Positions 34,370 through 44,700 of a DNA stretch of 64,000 bases are shown one piece after another; positions within the stretch are counted from its first letter, which is position 1; each line of letters starts with the position of its first letter. Source of the stretch: JAFGJQ01 sp964586145 (GTDB lineage Bacteria; Planctomycetota; Phycisphaerae; UBA1845); NCBI GenBank assembly GCA_964586145.1, contig CAZPHH010000008.1, positions 15,909-79,908 on the forward strand, given 5' to 3'. The translations under genes were made by a program, and so were the position numbers. The notes below the pieces were generated by a model, which was not told the origin of the DNA, did not search any database, and worked only from the letters and a program-made list of their open reading frames with translations.

Positions 34370-36727
34370 ATGCGACATCGGCGAAGACCACGACTAGCCG
34401 CTTGGTGGGTGCAGGTGAGGCGATGGCCCCTGGCTCTGATGGCAGGGATTCTCGGCGTTTGCCCCTCTGCGTCCCTGGCGGGCGAAGGGACCGAGATCGC
34501 CTTGCGGCTTATCGACGGCAGACCCTGCGCCCGGTGCGTCATTGCCTGCGGGGATCGGTCCATACCGGCCAACGTCACGTTTGACTTGGGGTCGCGGGCG
34601 GCGGTGCTGGTCCACGACCGGACGGCCAAGCTGCTGGGCGTGGACGTGGCCCGCACCGTCGAACTGCGGTTCGGGGACCTGGTGATGCCGAACCTGCAGG
34701 CCGTGGCCGTCGGGCTGACGGAGCTGGAAGCGTTGACCCGGGATCACGCGGCGGAACTGGGCGAGCTTCCGGCCGTCGCCATCGTCGGGATGCCGGCGTT
34801 CAAAGGGTACACGCCGCAACTGGACCTCGCCGCCGGCGTGCTGCGGCTGCTGCCGGCGATCGACCCGGGGGGTGACTGGTCGTCGGCGGGCGTCGGGCTG
34901 GGCAATGAGAAACGGATCACGCTGGCCTACGAGGAGCAGGGGCACGGGCACTGGCTGTCGGCCGTGGTGCCGGACGACGGGGAGGGGTTCAAGCTGCGGG
35001 TCCGATTCAGCACGGGCCGGCACGATACGCTGATCGACGGCACGGTGGCGGACCTGGCCGGCGCCCCGGGCGGCGACCTGGAAACACTCAACGCAGGGCC
35101 GATCAACATCGCCCGATACGTGGCCCTGCGGCCGGAAGACCTGACGCAGATTCCGGCGCCGCACCCGGACGTCATGCTGGGCACGGGCCTGCTGAGTCAC
35201 TTTCAGGTGACCATTGACCCGGCCAACCGTCGGATGGCATTTGAGCCCGTGCGAGAGCCGGTATTCCCCACGCAGGAGCGGGAGTACTTCAAGGCTCGCG
35301 TGGAGGAGGACGCGGGCGCCATCGAGCAGTTCGTCGAGAAGCACCCCGCGTCACGGCTGGCGGGCGAGGCGGCGATTGAGTTGCTGACGCTGCGTCTGGA
35401 CGCGTACCCGCCGGATGAACAGGCGATCCGCCGGGCCGTGCGGCATCGGGCGAACGCGGCGCGGGCGGAGCGTCGAGCGGAAACGATGGTGGAGCTGGCC
35501 GACGCTCTGCTGAACGGCGAACGTGACGACCGGCTGGCCCTGGCTTCGTACGTGCTGGAAGTCGGGCTGGAGTACGCCCCGCTGGACATCAACGCGCGAG
35601 CGTCGCATCTGCTGCACGCCCGATTGGGATACGTGGCCCTGCAACGGGACGATCTGAAGCAGGCGCGGCGGCACCTGCTCTCGGCGGCCTTCGGGATGCC
35701 GAAGGACCCGCAGGTGAACTTCTGGATGGGCGAGTTCTATGAGCGGTCCGGCCGGCCGATGCGGGCGTGGTCGCGCTTCGCGCAGGCGGTGCTGACGGAT
35801 GACGAGGTGCCGCCGGGCGCGCTGTTGGGTCTGGATCGGCTGAACCGCGATGCCGCGTTCCGGGCGTCGTTCAGCATGAGCGATGCGGAGGAGCTGCTCG
35901 AGGGCCGGACGCTGGAGTTCCATCCGGCGGACCGGTTCGAGGCCGATGCCCGGGAGAAGCCGACCGGCCACGTGCGGCTGGTGGAATTGTTCAGTTGCGT
36001 CGACCTGCCGGATACCACCGCGCCGGAATTGGCATTCCGCGGTCTGGCGGAGTACTTCGGGGATGCGGGCGTGTCGTTCGTGCAGTATCACCTGGCCGCA
36101 CCGGCCACCGACCCTCTGGTCACAGACGTCTCGGAGGCCCGGGCCCGGTTCTATGGGGTGACGGAGGCGCCGGCCGCGATCTTCGATGGGGAGACTTCGG
36201 TCGGGGCCGGCGGGTCGGCCAGGGACATCGATGCGGTGTACCGGGCGTATCGGACCGCGGCCTTGCCGGAGACGGCGATTGAGTCGCCCTGGCAGGTGGC
36301 GGGGCGTGCAACCGTATCGGGCGGCGCCATCACCGGGATGATCGAGCTGACCGGGCCGCAGGCCGGTGCGGACCTGCGTCTGCACGTGCTGCTGTGCGAG
36401 CGGCTTGTGATGGCCCCGTCGGCCAACGGCGTGCTGATGCACTACCAGGTAGCCCGGGCGGCGGCCACGCCGGCCGAGGGCCTGGCGGTCCCGGAAACCG
36501 GCGGAACGCGGCGCTTTCCGGTAAAAATCCGGTTGGCCGAATTGGCAGAGGCGCTGGAGACGGCATTGAAGCGGGATGAAGAAGCCAAGAACGTGAAGTA
36601 CCAGGTCCGGCCGACATTCGTGGATCCGTCGGCCTGCAACGTGGTGGCGTTTCTCCAGGATCGTTCGTCGAGGAAGGTTTACGCGGCGGTGACGGTTGAC
36701 GTGTCTGCCGCACCACAAGAGCCATGA
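34370..36727 (+). CDS. Secreted protein: degenerate retropepsin-like, TPR and thioredoxin-like domains
   Basis: 785 residues, first gene of the six-gene operon. Signal segment about 14-38 (RRWPLALMAGILGVCPSASLAG). Residues about 40-310 resemble a retropepsin-like aspartic protease fold (VTFDLGSRAAVLVHDRTAKLLGV), but the usual D-T/S-G reads D-L-G. Residues about 320-520 are helical TPR-like repeats (LLNGERDDRLALASYVLEVGL, LQRDDLKQARRHLLSAAF). From about 540 there is a thioredoxin-like domain of the Omp28 kind (HVRLVELFSCVDLPD, VSFVQYHLAAPATDPLVT, ARFYGVTEAPAAIFDGE) without a CxxC pair. Both enzyme-like parts look inactive. ATG 34370 is chosen for the signal sequence; GTG at 34355 (GGAGG 12 nt upstream) is an alternative. 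The stop overlaps the next ATG by 4 bases. Confidence 0.78.
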   Translation: MRHRRRPRLAAWWVQVRRWPLALMAGILGVCPSASLAGEGTEIALRLIDGRPCARCVIACGDRSIPANVTFDLGSRAAVLVHDRTAKLLGVDVARTVELRFGDLVMPNLQAVAVGLTELEALTRDHAAELGELPAVAIVGMPAFKGYTPQLDLAAGVLRLLPAIDPGGDWSSAGVGLGNEKRITLAYEEQGHGHWLSAVVPDDGEGFKLRVRFSTGRHDTLIDGTVADLAGAPGGDLETLNAGPINIARYVALRPEDLTQIPAPHPDVMLGTGLLSHFQVTIDPANRRMAFEPVREPVFPTQEREYFKARVEEDAGAIEQFVEKHPASRLAGEAAIELLTLRLDAYPPDEQAIRRAVRHRANAARAERRAETMVELADALLNGERDDRLALASYVLEVGLEYAPLDINARASHLLHARLGYVALQRDDLKQARRHLLSAAFGMPKDPQVNFWMGEFYERSGRPMRAWSRFAQAVLTDDEVPPGALLGLDRLNRDAAFRASFSMSDAEELLEGRTLEFHPADRFEADAREKPTGHVRLVELFSCVDLPDTTAPELAFRGLAEYFGDAGVSFVQYHLAAPATDPLVTDVSEARARFYGVTEAPAAIFDGETSVGAGGSARDIDAVYRAYRTAALPETAIESPWQVAGRATVSGGAITGMIELTGPQAGADLRLHVLLCERLVMAPSANGVLMHYQVARAAATPAEGLAVPETGGTRRFPVKIRLAELAEALETALKRDEEAKNVKYQVRPTFVDPSACNVVAFLQDRSSRKVYAAVTVDVSAAPQEP

Positions 36728-38264
36728 ACCAGCCAGTGGAGTCGAGACATCTCTGCGCGGAGTTCGAGGGCCTGCTGACGGCCACGCGCCGCCGCGTCCA
36801 TGCGGCGGCCGTTCGCCGGCGGGTGCGCTGTGCCGCAGAGCGAGGCGTCCGAGCGGCCGTGTGGGTTGCGGCGTTTGTGCTGGTGCTGCGGCTGCTGGCG
36901 TGGTTGCTCGGGCAGCCGGTGCCGTTGGGCATTGCAGCGGCGGCGGTTTTGCTGGTGCTCGTGGTCCTGGCGCCCGTTGCGGTAGCCTGGGTCCGAGCGA
37001 AGGCAGAAGAGCCCTGCTGGCGCGAAGCGGCCGAGCGACTGGACCTGGGCGCCGGTGAACACAACCGAGTGGCGATCGGGCTGGCGCTGGCCGACGGTGG
37101 TGCGGCCACGGAGTTCGGGCTCGCCGCGATACAGGACGGAATCGCTTCGCTGAAGCGAATTCACGATGGGGCGCCGTATCTGGAGGTCGCGCCGACGGAT
37201 TGGTCTCGGTTGGCGGGTCGGGCGGCGGCGATCGGCCTGCTGGTCCTGGTCGCCGCGTGGGTGGGTCCGGCACGGCCCGGGCAGGAGCCGGCTCATGCTG
37301 GCGGGTTGGCGGCGGCTGCCGATACGCCTCGCGCGCCGGGTCGAGAGGCGGGCTCGCCGGACGCGGACCGCCCGGAGCAACCGATTCGAGACCGCGTGAC
37401 CGACCGCGGCCAGGGTGAACGGGGCGTGCGGGCAGAGCCGATGGCCGCAGCGCCTGCACGCGGCTCGCACACGCCGGCGGCCGGTCGTACCGGCGGCGGG
37501 ACCGTAGCGAAGGCGGCGACCTCGGAGCGATCGGCCCAGACGGGCGGCGAGAACACGCAGTCGGCGGCAACCGCGGGAACGCAAGAGAAGGATTCGCCGA
37601 AGTCCGGCACGCCCCGCCCGCCGAAGGAATCGCGAATCGCCGAGCGGAGGTCGAAAGAGGAGGCGGACTCGGGGGCCGGCGTCGGGAAGGGTTCCTCCGG
37701 GGGCGGAAGTATGGCCGCCGTCCAGCACAGTTGGTCGCAACGCGCCCAGACGGCCGAGGGCAAGGAAGACGAAGAGGCTTCCGACGAGGACGTGGAAGAC
37801 GAGGCGGAGGAGAGTCGTCAGCGCAGCGGCATCCAGCCGTCGCTGAAGGATCGGAACGAATCGCCGTCGCGAGACCTGGGCATCAGCGGCGAGCAGGGCC
37901 CGCCGGGCACGGGCCGGGGCGGGCCGACGCCGCCGAAGAAATCGCGGGGGACGGCCTCGCTGGTGCTGGGCATTCCGGTCCCGGACTTCGTGCGGGGTCG
38001 GCTGGGTCCGGGGACGACGAAGATCACGCACGAGCGGGTGGAGCCGACGCCGATGCCCGGCGAGCCGGCCCAGGCGGGTGCGGTGTTGCCGCGCGTGGGG
38101 CCGGAGCGGCCGGTTTCGCCCGTGGCCATTCCGCCGAACCTGGCGGAGGCCGTTCGCAATTACCTGATCGCGCTGCATTCCGCAGACGCGCAGGAGACCG
38201 TAGAAGAACAGCCCGATACGCCGCCGGAGGGCGGAGCATCCCAAACGGAGGAGTCATTGAATCC

Positions 38265-38268
<4 letters not shown>
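36724..38268 (+). CDS. Membrane protein with long disordered tail, MoxR operon
   Basis: 514 residues. Two adjacent membrane helices (about 44-64 and 68-90), a helical segment with AAERLDLGAGEHNRVAIGL and EFGLAAIQDGIASLKRI (about 100-160), and a third helix (about 163-180, AAAIGLLVLVAAWVG). From about 185 to 480 the sequence is low-complexity: Gly, Pro, Ser, Glu and Arg rich, with an acidic stretch EDEEASDEDVEDEAEES. The layout resembles DUF4175-like proteins that sit beside MoxR operons, but this is by pattern only. The ATG overlaps the previous stop (ATGA), and its own stop overlaps the MoxR start by ATGA. It probably anchors or presents the long tail at the membrane; sidedness is unclear. 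Confidence 0.75.
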
Positions 38269-39290
<1,022 letters not shown>

Positions 39291-39293
39291 CCC

Positions 39294-40172
39294 GTGGCCC
39301 GGCTGTTCAGCGAAGAGTTTGTCCGCGCGATCGAGCGGTTGCGCATCGTCACCCGGCAGACGCCGCGGGGCGGTCGCCACGCGGAGCATCGGTCGGCTGA
39401 TCTCGGGTCGGGGATGGAGTTCCGCGATTTCCGGGCGTACGTGCCGGGCGACGACGTGCGCCGGCTGGACTGGAACCTCTACCGGCGCAGCGGGCGGCTG
39501 TTTCTGCGGCTGTTTGAGCAGCCGGAAGACCTGCCGGTTGCCATTCTTCTGGATGTCAGCGATTCGATGTTCTTCGAGGCGCCGCCGCGGGCGGATGCGG
39601 CCCGGCTGGCGACGGCCATTCTCGCCGCGGTGGCCCTGCAGCAGCACGACCGCGTGACCCTTCAGCCGTTCGGGGCGGACCTGCTGCCGCCGCTGTCCGT
39701 CAACACCGGGCGGGCGGGGCTGCGGCGGGTACTGACATACCTGGAGCGGCTCGGGCCGGCCGGCCCGACAAACGTGGTCCGTGCGGCGACCCGGTTCGCG
39801 GCCCGGCGCCAGCGGCCGGGGCTGGCGGCGGTGGTTTCGGATTTCTTCGATCCAGCCGGCGCCGTCGGCGTCACGGAGGCGCTGGGCCATCTGCGACACC
39901 GTCTGGCACTGGTACAGGTAATCCGGTCCTCCGACGCGGAGCCCGCCCTGAACGGCGAACTGCGCCTGCTGGACTGTGAATCGGGCGGGGCGGTGGATGT
40001 TTCCATCACGCGGGAAAGCGTGGGGCGGTATCGGCAGGCGTACGCGGCGTTTACAGACGAACTCTCGCGGTTTGCCGCCCGGCGGCAGGCGGTCCACGCC
40101 CGGATTGACGCGGACCGGCCCATCCTGGATCAGCTCGACGAATTGTTCGCGGGCGGTGTGCTGGTGACGTGA
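39294..40172 (+). CDS. DUF58 / vWA-like partner of MoxR
   Basis: 292 residues. The DUF58 hallmark is present: DLGSGMEFRDFRAYVPGDD followed by RRLDWNLYRRSGRLFLRL and the vWA-like strand AILLDVSDSM (MIDAS-like D-x-S-x-S at about 85-89). DUF58 proteins usually follow moxR and are thought to be its substrates or partners. It starts with GTG at 39294, preceded by GAGG, only 3 bases after the moxR stop. It has no signal or membrane helix and is probably cytoplasmic or membrane-associated. Confidence 0.92.
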   Translation: MARLFSEEFVRAIERLRIVTRQTPRGGRHAEHRSADLGSGMEFRDFRAYVPGDDVRRLDWNLYRRSGRLFLRLFEQPEDLPVAILLDVSDSMFFEAPPRADAARLATAILAAVALQQHDRVTLQPFGADLLPPLSVNTGRAGLRRVLTYLERLGPAGPTNVVRAATRFAARRQRPGLAAVVSDFFDPAGAVGVTEALGHLRHRLALVQVIRSSDAEPALNGELRLLDCESGGAVDVSITRESVGRYRQAYAAFTDELSRFAARRQAVHARIDADRPILDQLDELFAGGVLVT

Positions 40173-40184
40173 GGTGACCGTGCG

Positions 40185-41756
40185 ATGACATTCTCCGGCA
40201 TACCGATCTTGTGGGCATTGGCGCTGGCGGCGGCGGCCGCGGCGGCACTGGCCCTGCTGCACCGGCTGCGGGTGCGTCCGCGGGAGCTGCGCGTGGTGAC
40301 CGTGCTGTTCTGGGCCCACGCGGCCGAGCGCACGCGGGCCCGCGTGCTGTTCGAGCGGTTCCGGCACCCGCTGACCTACGCCCTGCTGGCGGCGATCTGC
40401 ACCTTGCTCTGTCTCGCCGCGGCGCGGCCGGCGTGGTCGGGCGACCCGAGAGACCGGCTCCATCAAGTTGTCGTGCTGGACGCGGGCATGGCGATGCACG
40501 GCGCGGAGGATCGCTGGAATGCGGCGACCACGGCAGCGCTGCACGAGGTTGAACGATTGGCCGGAGGAGACCGCCTGGCCGTCGTCGTGGCCGACCCGTG
40601 GCCGCGGGTGATCCAGTCGTTCGCCGATCCGACACCGCTGGTGAAACGCAAGCTGGCGGAGGTGGTTCCCTCGAACCGCCCGGCCGACCGAGCGGGTGCG
40701 AAGCGGCTGGCGGAATCCCTGCTGCGCGGGCGGGATCACGCGGAGGCCGTCTGGATCGGCGATCCGGATGATGAAGGAATGGACCATTCCGCGGTGTCCT
40801 GGCGTGGGGTGGCCGTTCCCGTACCGAAAGAGAACGCCGGCATCGTGTGGATGACGTTTGAGCCCGCGGCGGGTGACCCGTTGCGAGGATCGGTGCAGAT
40901 TCGCGTCGGGAGTTGGGGTCCGACGGCCCGGGATGTGACGCTTCGCGTCGACCGCGGCGGCGGCGCGCCCCTCCTCGAGGAAACCCGGTTGGTAACGCCA
41001 GGCGAAATGGCGGATTTCGTGGTGCCGGACCTGCCGGCCGACGGCGATGCGCTGATTGCGCGGCTGAGCCCGCCCGACGGTCGGCCGGCGGACGATACGG
41101 CCACGTTCCGTGTGCCGTTACGTACGCCGATTCGCGTGTGTGGGGACGACGCCGTGCCGGACGCGCTGCGGGCCGCCCTGACGGCAACCCCGTCCGTTCA
41201 GTGGACGGACACCGAATGCAGCGTGGAACTGCGCGTCGGTGACGGGCCGCCCATCACGGGGGGCACACCCATCCGCGGGAGCGATCACGATTTCGAAAAC
41301 GCGGTATGCGGGAATGGACGCGGAATCGCGCCCACTGCGGACGCACGAATTCTGCTGCAGGCGGGCGAGGGGGTGCTGGTGGCTTCCGTGGGGGGGCCGC
41401 GACCGCAACTGCTGCTGTCGGATGCCCTTTGGGGCGACGGAAGCGATGTGCCGGCCCGCCCGGCGCTGGCCGTGATGCTGGTGCAGACGCTCCGCACGCT
41501 GGCCGGCTGGGATGACGATCCGGTGACGGTCCCGGCGGAGCGGGCCGTGGAAGACCCGTTGTGGGCGCTGGGCGACGCGGTGACGACGATGCCCGGCTCG
41601 CGAACGGCTTCCGCAGTGGCACCTGCGATTGCTGAGTCACCGAAGGGCGAGGTGCGCCGGTCGTGGTGGCCGTCATTGACGGCGGCGTTGCTGGGCCTGG
41701 CATTTGTGGCGTTCCTGGTTGAGGCGGCGCTGCACGCGCGCGGGAGGATTCCATAA
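40185..41756 (+). CDS. BatA-like double-transmembrane vWA-type protein
   Basis: 523 residues. The N-terminal helices (about 6-25 and 64-83, PLTYALLAAICTLLCLAAARP) with RLRVRPRELRVVTVLFW between match the BatA N-terminal domain. A vWA-like domain follows, but its MIDAS motif is degraded: VVVLDAGMAMHG has Ala and Met where D-x-S-x-S is expected. Another membrane helix is near the end (about 500-515, LTAALLGLAFVAFLVEAAL), giving a periplasmic loop of more than 400 residues. ATG at 40185, 12 bases after the DUF58 stop. It precedes the giant vWA-TPR gene by 3 bases. Confidence 0.85.
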   Translation: MTFSGIPILWALALAAAAAAALALLHRLRVRPRELRVVTVLFWAHAAERTRARVLFERFRHPLTYALLAAICTLLCLAAARPAWSGDPRDRLHQVVVLDAGMAMHGAEDRWNAATTAALHEVERLAGGDRLAVVVADPWPRVIQSFADPTPLVKRKLAEVVPSNRPADRAGAKRLAESLLRGRDHAEAVWIGDPDDEGMDHSAVSWRGVAVPVPKENAGIVWMTFEPAAGDPLRGSVQIRVGSWGPTARDVTLRVDRGGGAPLLEETRLVTPGEMADFVVPDLPADGDALIARLSPPDGRPADDTATFRVPLRTPIRVCGDDAVPDALRAALTATPSVQWTDTECSVELRVGDGPPITGGTPIRGSDHDFENAVCGNGRGIAPTADARILLQAGEGVLVASVGGPRPQLLLSDALWGDGSDVPARPALAVMLVQTLRTLAGWDDDPVTVPAERAVEDPLWALGDAVTTMPGSRTASAVAPAIAESPKGEVRRSWWPSLTAALLGLAFVAFLVEAALHARGRIP

Positions 41757-41759
41757 GCG

Positions 41760-44700
41760 ATGCTCTTTGGGCACCCCACGGCATTGTGGCTGCTTCTCCT
41801 GGCGATTCCGCTGGTCGTGTTGCACGTGCGCGGCGGGCGGTCGACGTCGGCCGGACGCTGGGGCGCGGTGACGGCGCTGCGCCTGCTGGCCTTCGTGCTG
41901 CTGGTGCTGGCGCTGGCTCGTCCGCTGCTGGATCGACCGGACGGCCGTCGGACGGTGGTGGCGGTCCTGGATTCCTCCGCAAGTGTCAGTGACTCGGCAC
42001 TCACGCGGGCGATCGAGGCGGCGCGGTCCCTGCGTGACGGCCGAGGCCCGGACGAGGATTTCGAGCTGGTGGTCTTCGACCGCACGGCCCGGTCCGAGCC
42101 CCCGTCCGTCCTGGATGTCACGGACCGAGTGCGAGCGGCAATGCCGGACGAACCTGGCTCCGCCCTGGCCGACGCGCTTCAACTGGCCGGTGGCCTGATC
42201 CCGCGCGACGGACGGGGCCGCGTTGTCGTGTACAGCGACGGGCTGGAGACCGGCGGCGACGCCGAAGCCGAGGCGTGGAAACTGGCTCAGCGCGGCATCC
42301 AGGTGGAGACCGTGTCGTGCGAAGTCGCCGCAGACCGCGAGGTCGTGCTGGTCTCCGCGGTCCTGCCGCCCCGCGTGGGCGCCGGCGCGACGGCCACGCT
42401 GGAAGCGACGGTGGATTCCACTTCCTCCGGGCCGGCGGAGTTGGTAATCGAATCGCAACTCGACGGAACGCAGACTCGGACCGCCATCGAGCGGACGGCG
42501 GGCCGGCAGACGATCACGCAGGCCTGCCCGATGACGCGGGAGGGTTTGGCGAGCTACACGGTGCGGGTTGAGGTCGAGGGGGACGGGTCGGCCGACAACA
42601 ACGAGTTGCCGGCCGCGGTGTTCGTGGAGCGCCCGTTGCGAGTGGCGGTCTCGGAGGATGCAGACGGCGCCCCGGCGACCACGGCCTTATCGGCATGGCT
42701 GGGAACGTCCGCGGTGGTCCAGGCGGCGGCGCCGTCGGCGCTGGCGGACCCGAAGACGCTGGACGGCATCGACGTTCTCGTGCTGGCGGACATGCCGGCC
42801 GACGCGTTGCCCACGGCGGCGCAACAGCAAATTGTCGCGGCGGTGACGGACGGGCTGGGTCTGTTCGTCGGCGGCGGGCGCCGTTCCTTCGGGCCGGGCG
42901 GCTACGCCCGCACGCCGCTGGCGGACGTTCTGCCCGTGCGGTTTTCGCAGGAAGTGCAGCGGCGTGACCCGAGCACGACGCTGGTGGTTATCATCGACAC
43001 GTCCGGCAGCATGGGCGGACCGCGGGTGAACCAGGCCAAGGAAATCGCCCGGCTGGCCATCGCCCGGCTCAAGCCGCACGACAAGGTGGGCATCGTCGAG
43101 TTCTACGGATCGAAGCGATGGGCGGCGCCGATTCAACCGGCGTCGAACGCCATTGACCTGCAGCGGGCCCTGAACCGGCTCAGCTCCGGCGGCGGCACGG
43201 TGATTCTGCCCGCCATCGAGGAAGCCTACTACGCGTTGCAGAACGTGCAGACCCGCACCCGGCACGTGCTGGTGCTGACGGACGGCGGTGTGGAGCCGGG
43301 AGCGTTCGAACCCCTGATCCGGCAGATGTCAGACCATGGCATTACGCTTTCGACGGTGATGGTGGGGCCGGGCGGGCACTCGGCATTCCTGGCCAGCCTG
43401 GCCCAGTGGGGCCGCGGGCGATTCTACGCGGCGCCGGACCGGTTCAACATGCCGGAGATCATCGTGAAGCAGCCGGAGTCGTCGCTGCTCAGCCCGTTCA
43501 TTGAGCAGCCCGCCGGGCTGGCCGTCCGGTCGCGACATCCCATCGTGAGCGGCGTGGACCTTGCCGACGCGCCGGAGCTGGCCGGCTACGTGGAGACGCA
43601 GGCCCGGCCCACGGCGGACGTGCTGATCGAGTCGAGCCTGGGGCATCCGGTGCTGGCCCTGTGGCATTACGGGCTCGGCACCGTCGCGGCATGCGCGACA
43701 CACATCGGCGGCGAGTGGTCGCGTGATCTGTCCGACTGGCCGGGCTACGGCACCTTGATGTGCGGCCTGGTGCGGACGCTGGCCCGCCCGGCGCCGGAGC
43801 GCGCGTTGCGAATCACCCCGATCCGTCGTCCGGGTGCGGTGGAGTTGCGGATGGAAGACGCCCGCCCGTCGTTCGCGGAGAGCCTGGCCGCCCTGGAACT
43901 GACCGTGACGGACGCATCCGGCCAATCCCAGACCCGGGTGCTCGACCCGATCGGTCCGAACCGCTGGAACACGCGTCTGGCCGGGCTCGCCCCGGGAACC
44001 TATACGGTCTCGGTCCGCACGGCCGGCGGCGAGCGGGGCGGCACGGCGGCGCTGGTGGTGCCGCCGGTGCGGGAGGTGACTTCCGCGGGGGCGGATCTCG
44101 ATCGGCTGGCGGCCATCGCCGGCTGGTCTGACCGGGCGCAACAGCGTGCCGCCGAGCCGGCGGTGAGAGAAGCGACGAAGTCCGTCGAATTGCAGCCGGC
44201 GCTGTGCCTGGCGGTGGTGCTGCTGGTGCTTCTGAACGTGCTGGTGCGGCGCTGGCCCCAGCGCAGGGTCAGTCGAATCGGTGCCGTCGTGGCGGTACTG
44301 CTCTGCACGGCCTTGCCGTCGGCTTCGCAGGCCCGGGAGACGCTCGATCCGGCGGTCGTCGCGGCGCAGAGTCTGCTGGAGACGGGGGAACTCGCGAAGG
44401 CCCGGGAGACCCTTCGTGCGGCGGTCGAGGCGCGGCCGGACTCCGCCGCGTTGTGGGCGAACTTGGGCCGGGTGGAGGAACTCCTTGCCAACGACGCGGC
44501 CGCGCTGACTTCGCTGGATCGGGCGGAGTCACTGGAGACGGACCCCGTTCACCGCCTGGCCGTGCGCGTGCGGGCGGCCCAGATCCTGTACGACCAGGGC
44601 AAGCCCGTCGCGGCGGCGGAGCATCTGCGGCGAGCGGCGGCAGACGCGCCGGCGCTGGCGGCAATGTGCGCTCACGTGGCCGGTCTCAGTGGTGACAACC

